Shown: positions 34,073 through 43,619 of the stretch, one piece after another
How positions within the stretch are numbered: the first letter of the stretch is position 1
Layout of the letters: every line of letters starts with the position of its first letter
Assembly: GCF_900102815.1 (NCBI RefSeq)
Contig: NZ_FNGF01000002.1
Location: forward strand, 558,001 to 622,000
From: Glycomyces sambucus
GTDB taxonomy: Bacteria > Actinomycetota > Actinomycetes > Mycobacteriales > Micromonosporaceae
Reading direction: 5' to 3'
DNA length: 64,000 nt
The notes under the pieces: model-generated
The model's input: only the letters and a program-made list of their open reading frames with translations
Databases searched by the model: none
What the model was told of the DNA's origin: nothing
Made by a program: the position numbers and the translations under genes

Positions 34073-36040
34073 GTGACCGCTCAAACCAGCGAGGACACGC
34101 TCGACCGCGCACCGGTCGGAGCGCCCCCGCGGCACCCCCGAAAAGGCGGCCCGCTGCGCCTCGCCCTGCTGGTCGGCGCGCTCGGCGTCGTCTACGGCGA
34201 CATCGGCACCAGCCCCATCTACGCCCTCCAGACGATCTTCAACCCCGCCGACCCGCACCCGGTCCCGGTGAACACCGCGAACGTGTACGGCATCGTCTCG
34301 CTCATCTTCTGGTCGGTCACGATCATCGTCACCGTCTTCTACGTCGGCATCGCCATGCGCGCCGACAACGACGGCGAGGGCGGCATCATGGCCCTCATCA
34401 CGCTGATCCGCCGCCACGCCTCCGGCCGCGGCCGCAAGGCCGCGCTCACCCTCGCGGCCCTGGGCATCTTCGGCGCGGCCCTGTTCCTCGGCGACTCGAT
34501 GATCACGCCCGCGATCTCGGTGCTCTCCGCGGTCGAGGGGATCAAGACCGTCAGCTCCGGCCTCGACGCCGTCATCATCCCCGCGACCGCGGTCATCATC
34601 GTCATGCTCTTCGCGCTCCAGAAGCGCGGCACGCACGTCATCGGCCGCTGGTTCGGCCCGATCATGGGCGTCTGGTTCGCCGCGCTCGCGCTCCTGGGCA
34701 TCGGCGGGATCGCCGGCAACCCCGCGATCCTCAGGGCGCTCTCGCCGACGTACGCGATCGACTTCGTGTTCGGGAACTTCGGCGTCGCGTTCTTCGCCCT
34801 CGCGGCGGTCATCCTCACCTTCACCGGCGCCGAGGCCCTGTACGCCGACATGGGCCACTTCGGGCGAAAGCCGATCTCCAAGGCGTGGATCGGGATCGTC
34901 TTCCCCGCGGTCATGCTCAACTACATGGGCCAGGGCGCGCTCATCCTGGAGGACACCGGGAACATCTCCGGCTCGTTCTTCCTGCTCGCGCCCGAAGCGC
35001 TGCGCATCCCGCTGCTGGTGCTCACCACCGTCGCCACCGTCATCGCCGCGCAGGCGGTCATCTCCGGCGCGTTCTCGGTGGCGTCGCAGGCGTCCGAACT
35101 GGGCTACCTGCCGCGCCTGCGCATCGCCCACACCTCCGAGCACCAGTACGGGCAGATCTACGTGCCGTGGATCAACTGGCTGCTCATGGTGTCCGTGCTG
35201 GTCCTGGTGTTCGCGTTCCGGACCTCCGAGGCGCTGGCGTTCGCGTACGGCATGGCGGTGATCGGGACGATCGTCATCGTCGTGCTCCTGTTCCTGTACG
35301 TCGCCCGCGCCCGCTGGGGCGCGCCGAAGTGGCTCCTGGCGACCGGCGGCGGGCTCCTCATCGCGATCACGACGGCGTTCCTGGCCGCCAGCTCGACGAA
35401 GATCGTCCACGGCGCGTGGCTGCCGCTGCTCATCGGCCTGCTCGCGTTCACCGTCATGATCACCTGGCAGAAGGGCCGCGAGGTCGTCACCGGCGAGCGC
35501 GGGCGCCGCGAGGGGTCGCTCCGCGAGTTCGTCGACCACCTGCGCGAGGGCGAGCCGAAGGCCGCCCGGGTGCCCGGGACGGCGGTGTTCCTCGACCGCG
35601 GCAAGCAGAGCGCGCCGCTGGCGCTGCGCGCCAACCTGGAGCAGAACCACGCCCGGCACGCCCAGATCGTCGTCCTCTCGGTCGAGACGCAGCCGGTGCC
35701 GAGGGTCGCCGAGGCCGACCGGCTGTGCGTCGACCAGCTCGGCGACGACCGCGACGCGGTCATCCACGTGACCGCCCGCTTCGGGTACATGGAGACCCCG
35801 GACGTGCCGCGCGCGCTGGAGGCGATCGACCCCGAGCAGGCCGAGGGGCGGCGCCTCAACCTCGACCGGGCCACGTACTTCCTGTCGACGATCCAGCTCA
35901 AGCCGGGCCGCCAGAAGACGATGGCGACCTGGCGCAAGCACCTGTTCATCGCCACCTCGCACATCACCGCGGACGCGGCCGAGCACTTCCGGCTGCCGCG
36001 CGACCGCACGATGATCATCGGCTCGCACATCGAGGTCTGA
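34073..36040 (+). CDS. kup: Kup-type potassium uptake transporter
   Basis: 655 residues from GTG with AAAGGAG upstream; the in-frame extension to 33980 passes through the repeat region and is not credible. The N-terminal half has twelve membrane helices, beginning with the signature GALGVVYGDIGTSPIYAL of KUP/HAK/KT transporters. The C-terminal cytosolic domain (about 500-655) is also typical. It imports K+ with protons. The long control region with tandem repeats suggests regulation by potassium or osmotic state. Confidence 0.95.
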   Translation: MTAQTSEDTLDRAPVGAPPRHPRKGGPLRLALLVGALGVVYGDIGTSPIYALQTIFNPADPHPVPVNTANVYGIVSLIFWSVTIIVTVFYVGIAMRADNDGEGGIMALITLIRRHASGRGRKAALTLAALGIFGAALFLGDSMITPAISVLSAVEGIKTVSSGLDAVIIPATAVIIVMLFALQKRGTHVIGRWFGPIMGVWFAALALLGIGGIAGNPAILRALSPTYAIDFVFGNFGVAFFALAAVILTFTGAEALYADMGHFGRKPISKAWIGIVFPAVMLNYMGQGALILEDTGNISGSFFLLAPEALRIPLLVLTTVATVIAAQAVISGAFSVASQASELGYLPRLRIAHTSEHQYGQIYVPWINWLLMVSVLVLVFAFRTSEALAFAYGMAVIGTIVIVVLLFLYVARARWGAPKWLLATGGGLLIAITTAFLAASSTKIVHGAWLPLLIGLLAFTVMITWQKGREVVTGERGRREGSLREFVDHLREGEPKAARVPGTAVFLDRGKQSAPLALRANLEQNHARHAQIVVLSVETQPVPRVAEADRLCVDQLGDDRDAVIHVTARFGYMETPDVPRALEAIDPEQAEGRRLNLDRATYFLSTIQLKPGRQKTMATWRKHLFIATSHITADAAEHFRLPRDRTMIIGSHIEV

Positions 36041-36052
36041 CCGGGACCGGAC

Positions 36053-36084
36053 GGCCGGGCGTCCCCTGCGGGGGGCGCCCGGTC
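36053..36084 (+). terminator. Hairpin between kup and the VOC gene
   Basis: About 14-bp GC stem (GGCCGGGCGTCCCC with GGGGGGCGCCCGGTC, G-U pairs included) around a 3-base loop, 12 bases after the kup stop and just beyond the end of the convergent VOC gene. Confidence 0.65.
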
Positions 36085-36091
36085 GTCGCGT

Positions 36092-36529
36092 TCACGCGGG
36101 CTCGTGGCCGGGGGCGTACTGCTCGGCGTACTCCTCGCTGGGCGGGATGACGGTGATGACGTCGACCATGACGCCGTCGGGAGCCGCGACGATGAAGTGG
36201 CGCTGGCCGAAGTCCTCGGTGCGCAGAGCGAGCAGTTCGGGCAGCCCGGCCGCGCCGACGAGGCGGGCGTGCTCGGCGTCGACGTCGTCGACCTCGAAGT
36301 TGAGGAGGAGGCCGCCTCGCAGGCGTTCGCGGTGGCCCGCGGGGATCGTCGGGTGGGAGGCGTCGAGGACCGCGAGTTCGTAGTGCGGCGCGTCGGGGCG
36401 GCGCAGGCTGACGTACCAGTCGGCGGTGAAGACCGCCTCGAAGCCGAAGTGGCGGATGTAGAAGTCGCTGGTGGCGGCGACGTCGCCGGTGGCGAGCACC
36501 GGGTAGAAGCCGGTGAGCTTGACGGTCAT
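36092..36529 (-). CDS. VOC-family (glyoxalase/bleomycin-resistance fold) protein
   Basis: 145 residues with AAGGGA before the ATG. It has the two beta-alpha-beta-beta-beta units of the vicinal oxygen chelate fold: [23 protein letters not shown] at the start (read in pieces), then [15 protein letters not shown], and a final metal-type [19 protein letters not shown]. Members include glyoxalases, dioxygenases and drug-binding proteins; which one is not evident. It is divergent from a TetR gene with two perfect palindromes between them, so its substrate or a related toxin may be the inducer. Confidence 0.85.
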   Translation of the reverse strand: MTVKLTGFYPVLATGDVAATSDFYIRHFGFEAVFTADWYVSLRRPDAPHYELAVLDASHPTIPAGHRERLRGGLLLNFEVDDVDAEHARLVGAAGLPELLALRTEDFGQRHFIVAAPDGVMVDVITVIPPSEEYAEQYAPGHEPA

Positions 36530-36553
36530 GGCAGGGTCCCTTCCGATCGGTTT

Positions 36554-36572
36554 CACATACCCTGGGTATGTG
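36554..36572. promoter_or_regulatory. TetR operator 1 (CACATACCC-T-GGGTATGTG)
   Basis: Perfect 9-bp arms around one base, 25 bases before the VOC start. Centre-to-centre distance to operator 2 is 31 bases, three helical turns. Confidence 0.85.
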
Positions 36573-36586
36573 GAATTCGATGTTAA

Positions 36587-36601
36587 CATACCCCGGGTAT
36601 G
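36587..36601. promoter_or_regulatory. TetR operator 2 (CATACCC-C-GGGTATG)
   Basis: Perfect 7-bp arms around one base, identical half-sites to operator 1. It ends 15 bases before the TetR start and should mediate autorepression. Confidence 0.85.
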
Positions 36602-36616
36602 CGAGAGGGAGGCCGA

Positions 36617-37228
36617 ATGACGAGGGTCGAGCAGCGGGAGGCGACGCGGCGCGCGCTCCTGGCGGAGGGCCGGCGCCGGTTCGCCGCCGACGGGTACCAC
36701 GACGTGGTCCTCAGCGAGGTCGCACAGGGCGCGGGCGTCACCAAGGGCGCGGCGTACCACCACTTCGGGAGCAAGCTCGGGCTGTTCCGGGCCGTGGTCG
36801 CCGAGGTCCAGGAGGAGCTGGGCGAGCGCGTCGCGGCCGAAGCGGACGCGCGGGCGGACCTCTGGGAGCAGCTGCGGGCGGGCTGCCGGGCGTTCCTGGC
36901 GGCCGGGACCGACCCGTCGGTGAGCCGGATCCTGCTGGTCGACGGTCCTACGGTGCTGGGCTGGGACGAGTGGCGGGCCATGGACGAGGCGTCCTCGGGA
37001 CGGCACCTGGAGGAGGCACTGGCGTCGCTGGTCGGGGCCGGGGTCATCGAGGAGCAGCCGGTCGAGCCGCTGGCGCGGCTCCTGTCGGGGGCGATGAACG
37101 AGACCGCGCTGTGGCTGGCGCGGACCGGGGACGAGGAGACGCTGGAGCAGGCCGCCCTCGCTTTGGACCGGGTCCTGGGCGGCCTGCGGACCGGGGACCG
37201 CCCGGAGGCGGTCCCCGGAACCCCTTAG
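36617..37228 (+). CDS. TetR-family regulator of the VOC gene
   Basis: 203 residues from ATG 36617 with GGGAGG a few bases before it; ATG 36599 lies inside operator 2 and is rejected. The DNA-binding helices read [22 protein letters not shown]. The remainder is a helical ligand domain with Trp-rich patches. Divergent from the VOC gene. Its stop overlaps the end of the convergent fasciclin gene by 4 bases. Confidence 0.92.
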   Translation: MTRVEQREATRRALLAEGRRRFAADGYHDVVLSEVAQGAGVTKGAAYHHFGSKLGLFRAVVAEVQEELGERVAAEADARADLWEQLRAGCRAFLAAGTDPSVSRILLVDGPTVLGWDEWRAMDEASSGRHLEEALASLVGAGVIEEQPVEPLARLLSGAMNETALWLARTGDEETLEQAALALDRVLGGLRTGDRPEAVPGTP

Positions 37229-37857
37229 GCGGGCATGAGGACGGTGTCGATGATGTACACGGTCGCGTTCGCGGTCTGGACGTTGCCGCAGACCACGGCG
37301 GCCTCGCCGTTGACGGTGAACTCCTCGCCCGAGCCCTCGACGTTGAGCGTGCCGCCCTGGAGGGTGGTGTGCTCGCCCGCGAGCGCGTCGGGCGCCAGCT
37401 GGCCGGGCACGACGTGGTAGGTGAGGATGCTGGTGAGCGTCTCCTGGTCGGCGAGGACGGCGTTGAGGTCGGCCTCGGGGATCTTGGCGAAGGCGTCGTT
37501 GGTGGGCGCGAAGACGGTGATGTCCTCGGCCGAGTTGAGCGTGTCGACCAGGTCGGCCTCGCCCACCGCGGTGACGAGCGTGGACAGGACCGGGTTGTTG
37601 GACGCGGCGGTGGCGACCGGGTCGTCGGCCATGCCGGTGAAGGAGCCCTCCCCGTCGGCCGGGACCGCCGAGCACGCCGCACCGAACTCCCCGGCCGGCG
37701 CCATCTCCCCAGTCGTCTCCTCCTGCATGGTCTCCTCGCTCGACGTCATGTCCTCGCTGGAGGAGTCGTCGCCGCCGTCGGAGCACGCGGTGAAGACGAA
37801 GGCGCAGCCCGCGGCGGCGAGCACGGCGCCCGCTCGGTTCAGCAGTCGGTTTCTCAT
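37225..37857 (-). CDS. Fasciclin-domain lipoprotein (MPT70/MPT83-like)
   Basis: 210 residues. The signal peptide ends at a lipobox-like FTAC with Cys25 (an earlier Cys18 in AAGC is an alternative). A Ser/Glu/Thr-rich linker leads to one fasciclin (FAS1) domain, about 75-208, with the classic blocks [15 protein letters not shown] and [10 protein letters not shown]. In mycobacteria MPT70 and MPT83 are the main SigK-controlled proteins, and this gene lies in a locus with SigK- and RskA-like genes. It follows the molybdopterin gene by 47 bases without a visible promoter, so the two are probably co-transcribed. Likely cell-surface adhesion or sensing protein. Confidence 0.88.
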   Translation of the reverse strand: MRNRLLNRAGAVLAAAGCAFVFTACSDGGDDSSSEDMTSSEETMQEETTGEMAPAGEFGAACSAVPADGEGSFTGMADDPVATAASNNPVLSTLVTAVGEADLVDTLNSAEDITVFAPTNDAFAKIPEADLNAVLADQETLTSILTYHVVPGQLAPDALAGEHTTLQGGTLNVEGSGEEFTVNGEAAVVCGNVQTANATVYIIDTVLMPA

Positions 37858-37904
37858 GGTCTTGCCTCTCTGTTCCAGTCCTCGCAGGGCGGCTGCGCTG
37901 CGGT

Positions 37905-39410
37905 TCATTCGGCGTTCAGGACGATCGAGTGCCATCCGGTGGCACCGTCGGGGAAGGGCGTGACCCGCTCCCCGGTCTGGACGGCGCCGTCCCCGTCGGT
38001 GGCGCGGACCTCCAACTTGCGGCGGCCGGGTTCGGCCTCCCAGGTCCACTTCCACTGCCGCCAGGTGTCGTTGCCGATCACCGGCGCGAGTTCGGCCTCG
38101 TTCCAGGGGCCTTCGTCGACCCGGACCTCGACGCGGGCGATGCCGCGCTGCTGGGCCCAGGCCACCCCGGCGACCGCGGTGGGTCCGGCCGGGACGGTCT
38201 TGAGGGGTTTGGGGGTGTCGATGCGCGAGAAGGTCTTGATCGGGGCCTCGGCCTTCCAGTCGCGGCGCACCCAGTAGGCGTCGTAGTCGTCGAAGGAGGA
38301 CAGCTCGATCTCGGTGAGCCACTTGGTGGCCGAGACGTAGCCGTACAGGCCGGGGACGATCATGCGGACCGGGAAGCCGTGTTCGAGGGGCAGCGGCTCG
38401 CCGTTCATGCCGACGGCCACGAGGGCGTCGCGCCCGTCGGTGCACACGGCGGTGGGGGTCCCGGCGGTCCAGCCGTCGGCGGAGTGCGACACCACTTGGT
38501 CGGCGCCGGGTTCGGGCCCGGCCTCGGCGATGAGCTCGCCGAGGGGGACGCCGAGCCAGCGCGCGTTCCCGGCGAGGGTGCCGCCGACCTCGTTGGAGAC
38601 GCAGGAGATCGTGATCTCGCGTTCGGCGAGGTCGCGGTCGAGGAGGTCCTGGTAGGTGAGCTCCATGGGGTTGGCGACCCGGCCGGTGATGCGCAGCCGG
38701 TAGTCGGCGGGGGCGACGCGCGGCAGGACCAGCGCGGTGTCGACGCGGTAGAAGTCGGCGTTGCGGGTGAGGTAGGGGGTGATGCCCTCGATGTCGAGGC
38801 CGGTGCCGGCGGGACCGACGGAGGCGGGCTCGGGGAGGGTGACGGCGCTGCGGGCGTCCTCGATGCCGCCGGTGCCGCCGAGGCGCCACCCCGCCGCGCC
38901 GGCGACGCCGGCGCCCGCGAGGGCGATGAGCACGCCCCTGCGGTCGACGGACCGGCCGGGCGCGGCGGGGCTCCCATCGGCGCGGTCCGGGCGTCCGCGG
39001 AGCAGCAGCGCGAGGACGACCGCGCCGCAGGCGGCGCCGGCGAGTGACGGCACGGCCCACGAGGGGGAGGCGGCGGGGCGGGTGAGGGCGGCTGCCGCAC
39101 CCGCCCCGCCGAGGAGGGCCAGGACGGCGTAGCCGACCCAGAGGCGTCGGCGGGCGACGACGCCGGTCGCCGCGGCGAGCACGGCGAGGGTCGCGCCGAT
39201 CCCGGCCAGGAGCACGAGCTTGTCGTTGGCCCCGAAGGTGCGGATCGCGAACTCCTTGACGGGTTCGGGGACCGCGTCGACCACCGCGGCGCCGATCGCG
39301 GCGATCGGCGCGCTGCCGGGTGCCACGGCGGCGGCCGCGAGCTGCGCGGTCGCGACGGCGACTGCGGCGCAGGCGATGCCGGCGGATGCGGCGGCGGTGG
39401 TCGGTCTCAT
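37905..39410 (-). CDS. Membrane molybdopterin-dependent oxidoreductase (sulfite-oxidase family)
   Basis: 501 residues. About four membrane helices (10-30, 64-85, 92-112, 118-137) and a fifth hydrophobic segment (158-175) precede an extracellular sulfite-oxidase-type molybdenum domain (about 205-400) with the metal ligand Cys270 in [12 protein letters not shown], and a C-terminal immunoglobulin-like dimer domain. Family members reduce or oxidise S- or N-oxides; the substrate is not evident. The ATG at 39410 has no ribosome binding site but sits 7 bases after a SigK-like -10 box, so it may be translated from a leaderless mRNA. It is probably co-transcribed with the fasciclin gene and under SigK control. 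Confidence 0.85.
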   Translation of the reverse strand: MRPTTAAASAGIACAAVAVATAQLAAAAVAPGSAPIAAIGAAVVDAVPEPVKEFAIRTFGANDKLVLLAGIGATLAVLAAATGVVARRRLWVGYAVLALLGGAGAAAALTRPAASPSWAVPSLAGAACGAVVLALLLRGRPDRADGSPAAPGRSVDRRGVLIALAGAGVAGAAGWRLGGTGGIEDARSAVTLPEPASVGPAGTGLDIEGITPYLTRNADFYRVDTALVLPRVAPADYRLRITGRVANPMELTYQDLLDRDLAEREITISCVSNEVGGTLAGNARWLGVPLGELIAEAGPEPGADQVVSHSADGWTAGTPTAVCTDGRDALVAVGMNGEPLPLEHGFPVRMIVPGLYGYVSATKWLTEIELSSFDDYDAYWVRRDWKAEAPIKTFSRIDTPKPLKTVPAGPTAVAGVAWAQQRGIARVEVRVDEGPWNEAELAPVIGNDTWRQWKWTWEAEPGRRKLEVRATDGDGAVQTGERVTPFPDGATGWHSIVLNAE

Positions 39411-39417
39411 GCCATTG

Positions 39418-39444
39418 ATTCGGGGGCGGGCGGCCCGCGGATGG
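39418..39444 (-). promoter_or_regulatory. SigK-like promoter of the molybdopterin/fasciclin unit
   Basis: On the minus strand CCATCC (39439-39444) and CCGAAT (39418-39423), spaced 15 bases. These hexamers match, as I remember it, the mycobacterial SigK consensus, which has slightly longer spacing. The ATG begins 7 bases after the -10 box, which fits a leaderless transcript. Confidence 0.55.
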
Positions 39445-39497
39445 GTCGGCGCCGGAACTTTCTTGGATTTTTTCCGTGTTCGGGCATGAAACACCAG

Positions 39498-39525
39498 GCG
39501 GGCCCGGCTTTTCGGCCGGGCCCGC
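39498..39525 (-). terminator. Terminator of the sigma/anti-sigma operon
   Basis: Perfect 11-bp arms GCGGGCCCGGC/GCCGGGCCCGC around a 6-base loop, 15 bases downstream of the anti-sigma stop. It separates that transcript from the molybdopterin gene. Confidence 0.8.
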
Positions 39526-39540
39526 GAGGGGAAGAGGGGG

Positions 39541-40290
39541 CTACCCCTGGAGCGAGACGCCCGCGACGAGCGGGGAGGTCGGCACCTCGGAGCCGCCCGC
39601 GGGCTCCTCGGTCACGCCGACGAGTTCGGCGTCGCCGAGGCCGGAGACGAGCATGGTCGCCGAGCGCTCGCCCGGGTCCATGACGCCCGCGGAGACCTGC
39701 CCGTCGGGTTCGACCATCCACACCTGGTAGGAGCGGTCCTGGCCGATGGCGGCGAGGCCGGAGACGACCACGACGGCCTGGTCCATGGCCTCGGAGCGGA
39801 CCACGGTGACGTCGCCGCCGCCTTCGGCGGTGACGGTCCCGACCTCGGCGTCGCCGGCCTGGAGCACCGCGGCGATCCGGTCGGCGTCGGTGGCCCCGGG
39901 CTCCTGGGACCGCATGACCGACCAGGTGACGAGGCCGCCGACGACGGCCATGACGGCCGCGAGCGCCCCGGCGGCGAGGGCGAGCCGCAGTCGCGGCAGC
40001 CCGCGGTGGCGGCGGAGCCGCTTCGGCTCCGGTCGGCGCTCGGGCTCGGGTTCGGGCACGGGGGCCGACTGGCGGGTGCGGGAGGCGGCGTGGAGGACGC
40101 GGGCGCGCAGGCGCGGCGGCGGGTCGGCGATGGTGGCGTCGGAGAGGCGCCACACCGCCTCGCGCAGTTCGGCGGCCTCCTGGGCGCACGAGTCGCACTC
40201 GGCGAGGTGTCGTTCGACCATGGCCCGCTCGTCGTCGTCGACGGCGTCGACGGCCCAGGGGCCGATGAGGGCGTGCACATCGGCGGTCAT
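39541..40290 (-). CDS. rskA: Anti-sigma factor, RskA type
   Basis: 249 residues. The N-terminal cytosolic part has a zinc-binding anti-sigma motif His28-x3-Cys32-x2-Cys35 (HLAECDSC), followed by a Pro/Glu/Arg linker, one membrane helix (about 103-128) and an extracellular domain (MVEPDGQVSAGVMDPGE) of the RskA C-terminal family. It holds the sigma factor inactive until regulated proteolysis releases it. The ATG overlaps the sigma stop by 4 bases (ATGA), giving coupled synthesis of the pair. Confidence 0.88.
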   Translation of the reverse strand: MTADVHALIGPWAVDAVDDDERAMVERHLAECDSCAQEAAELREAVWRLSDATIADPPPRLRARVLHAASRTRQSAPVPEPEPERRPEPKRLRRHRGLPRLRLALAAGALAAVMAVVGGLVTWSVMRSQEPGATDADRIAAVLQAGDAEVGTVTAEGGGDVTVVRSEAMDQAVVVVSGLAAIGQDRSYQVWMVEPDGQVSAGVMDPGERSATMLVSGLGDAELVGVTEEPAGGSEVPTSPLVAGVSLQG

Positions 40291-40829
40291 CGCGCCACCT
40301 CCAGGCAGTCGCGGAGTTTGAGCAGTCCGTCGCGGATGCGCGACTTGACCGTGGGCACGGCGGTGCCCAGGAGGGAGGCGACCTGCCGGTAGGTGTGGCC
40401 GCCGTAGTAGGCCAGGGTGACGGCCTGCCGCTGGAGTTCGGTGAGGGTCTGGAGGCAGCGCCGGACCTGGCGGTGCTCCAGGCGGACGGCGGCGGTCTCG
40501 GCGACCGCGTCGTACCCGGCCTCCTCGCCGTAGGCGGTGCGGCGCTCGCGCTCGCCGGACGCCTGGACGGACCGGACCCGGTCGACGGCGCGGCGGTGGG
40601 CGATGGTGGTGATCCAGGCGCCGGCGGAGCCGCGGCGGGCGTCGAAGCGGGTGGCGTTGCGCCAGATCTCGACCAGGACCTCCTGGGCGACCTCCTCGGC
40701 CTGGGCCGGGTCGCGCAGGACCCGCAGGCAGAGGCCGTACACGCGCGGCGCGGCCTCGTCGTAGAGGGTCGCGAACGCCTGCTCGTCGCCCAGCGCGGTG
40801 CTGTGCAGGAGCTGCTCCAGCGCGGGCAT
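40287..40829 (-). CDS. sigK: ECF sigma factor, SigK-like
   Basis: 180 residues from ATG 40829 with AGGAGG 5 bases upstream; the longer frame to 40907 lacks a ribosome site. Region 2 reads [18 protein letters not shown] and [13 protein letters not shown]; region 4 ends with [24 protein letters not shown]. The pairing with an RskA-type anti-sigma gene and a fasciclin/molybdopterin unit supports SigK rather than another ECF group. A sigma-70-like promoter lies about 70 bases upstream. Confidence 0.85.
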   Translation of the reverse strand: MPALEQLLHSTALGDEQAFATLYDEAAPRVYGLCLRVLRDPAQAEEVAQEVLVEIWRNATRFDARRGSAGAWITTIAHRRAVDRVRSVQASGERERRTAYGEEAGYDAVAETAAVRLEHRQVRRCLQTLTELQRQAVTLAYYGGHTYRQVASLLGTAVPTVKSRIRDGLLKLRDCLEVAR

Positions 40830-40897
40830 CCCCACCTCCTCGACCGCCGTGAGGCGGGGTCTGCCTGTGCTCCAGGCCCTCGGATCCCCCTGTGTGG

Positions 40898-40926
40898 ACA
40901 TCATCACGCTCCAGGCCGTTTGTCAA
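40898..40926 (-). promoter_or_regulatory. Promoter of the sigK-rskA operon
   Basis: On the minus strand TTGACA (40921-40926) and TGATGT (40898-40903) at 17-base spacing, giving a leader of about 60 bases. It looks like a housekeeping promoter, so the sigma/anti-sigma pair may be made constitutively. Confidence 0.6.
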
Positions 40927-41043
40927 CTCCGGTCGCCTGGGATTCGGAGCCGGGGCGGGTGCGGATGGGTCCCCGCGCGGGAATTCTCGGCGCGGGCGAC
41001 AATGGCCGGGACGCACCCCGCCCCCAGATCCGATAGGCCCCGC

Positions 41044-42285
41044 ATGAGCACCAAGCGCCAGTTCCCCCGCCCGCACGACATTCTCCCGTTGATACGTTTC
41101 AAGAAGCCGGATTTCAACGCGAAGCGGCGGCGCCTGAACGCCGCGCTCACCATCGCCGACCTGCGCGCGATCGCGAAGCAGCGGACGCCGCGGGCGGCGT
41201 TCGACTACACCGAGGGCGCGGCCGAGGGCGAGCTGTCGCTCGCGCGGGCGCGGCAGGCGTTCGAGGACGTCGAGTTCCACCCCGCGATCCTGCGGGACGT
41301 CTCGAAGGTGGACACCGGCTGGGACGTGCTCGGGAAGCGCTCGGCGCTGCCGTTCGGCATCGCGCCGACCGGGTTCACGCGGATGATGCACACCGAGGGC
41401 GAGACGGCGGGCGCCGGCGCGGCGGCCGCGGCGGGCATCCCGTTCGCGCTCTCGACGATGGGGACCACGCCGATCGAGGAGGTCGCCGCGGTCGGCGGTC
41501 CCGAGGGGCGCCACTGGTTCCAGCTGTACATGTGGAAGGACCGCGACCGGTCGATGGCCCTGGTCGAGCGGGCCGCGGCGGCCGGGTTCGACACGCTCCT
41601 GGTGACGGTGGACGTGCCCGTGGCCGGGGCGCGGCTGCGAGACAAGCGGAACGGGTTCGCGATCCCGCCCGCGATCACCGCGCGCACGTTCTTCGACATG
41701 GCGCGCAAGCCGCACTGGTGGTTCGACATGCTCACCACCGAACCGCTCTCGTTCGCCTCGCTCAACCGCTGGTCGGGGACGGTGGCCGAACTCCTCGACA
41801 CCATGTTCGACCCGACCGTGGACTACGCGGACCTCGCGTGGATCAAGGAGCAGTGGCCCGGGAAGCTCGTCGTCAAGGGCGTCCAGACCGTCGCCGACGC
41901 GAAGGCGTGCGCCGACCTCGGCGTGGACGCGGTGACGCTCTCCAACCACGGCGGGCGCCAGCTCGACCGGGCGCCGGTGCCCTTCCACCTCCTCCCCCGC
42001 GTGGTGAAGGAGGTCGGCGAGGACATCGAGGTGCACCTGGACACCGGGATCATGTCCGGCGCCGACGTGGTCGCGTCGGTCGCCCTGGGCGCCAGGTACA
42101 CCATGATCGGCCGCGCGTACCTCTACGGGCTCATGGCCGGGGGCCGCGACGGCGTCGACCGGACCATCGCGATCCTCCGCGAGGAGGTCGAGCGGACCAT
42201 GCGCCTCCTCGGCGTCGCCGCCTTGGAGGAGCTGGAGCCGGGCCACGTCACGCAGTTGCAGCGGCTGGTGCCGCGGGTCGCTTGA
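41044..42285 (+). CDS. lldD: L-lactate dehydrogenase (FMN-dependent alpha-hydroxy acid oxidase family)
   Basis: 413 residues. TIM-barrel FMN enzyme: N-terminal [20 protein letters not shown], substrate/FMN residues in YMWKDRDRS, and catalytic block [13 protein letters not shown], whose His abstracts the proton, followed by [11 protein letters not shown] for the phosphate. Members oxidise L-lactate (quinone-linked LldD) or related acids such as glycolate and mandelate; lactate is most likely for this length and motif set. The 3' end overlaps the convergent MFS gene by 38 bases. ATG 41044 follows a weak GATAGG site. Confidence 0.85.
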   Translation: MSTKRQFPRPHDILPLIRFKKPDFNAKRRRLNAALTIADLRAIAKQRTPRAAFDYTEGAAEGELSLARARQAFEDVEFHPAILRDVSKVDTGWDVLGKRSALPFGIAPTGFTRMMHTEGETAGAGAAAAAGIPFALSTMGTTPIEEVAAVGGPEGRHWFQLYMWKDRDRSMALVERAAAAGFDTLLVTVDVPVAGARLRDKRNGFAIPPAITARTFFDMARKPHWWFDMLTTEPLSFASLNRWSGTVAELLDTMFDPTVDYADLAWIKEQWPGKLVVKGVQTVADAKACADLGVDAVTLSNHGGRQLDRAPVPFHLLPRVVKEVGEDIEVHLDTGIMSGADVVASVALGARYTMIGRAYLYGLMAGGRDGVDRTIAILREEVERTMRLLGVAALEELEPGHVTQLQRLVPRVA

Positions 42286-43567
42286 GCGCGAGGGACATCA
42301 CCGCGGCGAGCGCGCACAGCGCTCCCGCGGTGAACCACGCGGGGTCGTAGTTCCCGGTGGCGTCGCGGACGAAGCCCGCGCCCCAGGCGATGAGGGCCGC
42401 GCCGAACTGGTGCGAGGCGAGGACCCAGCCGAAGACGACCGCGCCGTCCTCGCCGAAGTGCTCGCGGCACAGCGCGATCGTCGGCGGGACCGTGGCGACC
42501 CAGTCGAGGCCGTAGAACACGATGAAGAACAGCATGGGCGGCTTGACGTCGTCGGCGAACAGGGTCGGCAGCGCGAGCAGCGAGACGCCGCGCAGCGCGT
42601 AGTAGACCGCGAGCAGGTGCCGCGGGTCGAACCGGTCGGTGAGCCAGCCGGAGAAGACGGTGCCGATCATGTCGACGATCCCGATGACCGCCAGGAGCGA
42701 CGCGGCCGCCGTCAGGGGCATGCCGTGGTCGTGGGCGGCGGGGACGAAGTGGGCGCCGACGAGTCCGTTGGTGGAGGCGCCGCAGATCGCGAAGGTCCCG
42801 GCCAGGAGCCAGAACGCGCGCGACCCGCTCGCCCGCCACAGGCTTCCCAGGGCGCGGCGGGCCGCGCCGGAGCCGGAGACGGCCGGGGTCGTGTAGTCGG
42901 GGCCGGCGCCGAAGGGGCGCAGGCCCACGTCCTCGGGCCGGTCGCGCACGACCAGGAGCACCAGCGGGACCATCGCCAGCGCGGTGAGGGAGACCAGGAT
43001 CGAGGCCGAGCGCCAGCCCGGGCCCTCGACCATGAGGCCCACCAGGGGCAGGAACACGAGCTGGCCGGCGGCGCCGCCCGCGGTGAGGATGCCGCTGACG
43101 AGGCCGCGGCGGGCGATGAACCAGCGGTTGGTGATCGTGGCGACGAACGCCATCGCCATGGAGCCCGTGCCGATGCCGACGATGAAGCCCCAGCACAGGA
43201 CCAGCTGCCAGGAGGCGGTCATGAAGACCGTGGCGCCGCTGCCTGCGGCGATGAGGGCGAGTGCGATCGAGACGACCCGGCGGATGCCGTAGCGCTCCTG
43301 GAGCGCTGAGGCGAAGGGCGAGAACAGGCCGTAGAGCAGGATGTTCACCGAGATCGCGGCGGAGATCGTGCCGTGGGACCAGCCGAACTCGTCGTGGAGC
43401 GGCTCGATGAAGACGCTCGGGGTGGCGCGGAAGGCGGCGGCGCCGACGAGGGCGACGAAGCTGACGGCGGCGACCCACCAGGCGCGGTGGACGCGGCGGG
43501 TGCGGCGCTCGGGTGCCGGGTTCGGGGCGGCGGCCTTGGCGGAGGCGTCTGGGGCTGCGATGGGCAT
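42248..43567 (-). CDS. MFS transporter, monocarboxylate (OxlT/MCT-like) type
   Basis: 439 residues with twelve membrane helices. The first loop ([23 protein letters not shown]) and the 6-7 loop with [12 protein letters not shown] are typical of bacterial MFS members related to oxalate/formate and monocarboxylate transporters. Placement convergent with lldD suggests lactate or another monocarboxylate, but this is inferred. The ORFs overlap at their 3' ends by 38 bases. The start has only a weak ribosome site. Confidence 0.82.
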   Translation of the reverse strand: MPIAAPDASAKAAAPNPAPERRTRRVHRAWWVAAVSFVALVGAAAFRATPSVFIEPLHDEFGWSHGTISAAISVNILLYGLFSPFASALQERYGIRRVVSIALALIAAGSGATVFMTASWQLVLCWGFIVGIGTGSMAMAFVATITNRWFIARRGLVSGILTAGGAAGQLVFLPLVGLMVEGPGWRSASILVSLTALAMVPLVLLVVRDRPEDVGLRPFGAGPDYTTPAVSGSGAARRALGSLWRASGSRAFWLLAGTFAICGASTNGLVGAHFVPAAHDHGMPLTAAASLLAVIGIVDMIGTVFSGWLTDRFDPRHLLAVYYALRGVSLLALPTLFADDVKPPMLFFIVFYGLDWVATVPPTIALCREHFGEDGAVVFGWVLASHQFGAALIAWGAGFVRDATGNYDPAWFTAGALCALAAVMSLALKRPAAPAAATA

Positions 43568-43619
43568 TGCACCAGCTTCGTCTCTCCACGCGGGATCGGA
43601 CAGTGGCCGGGAGGCCAAC

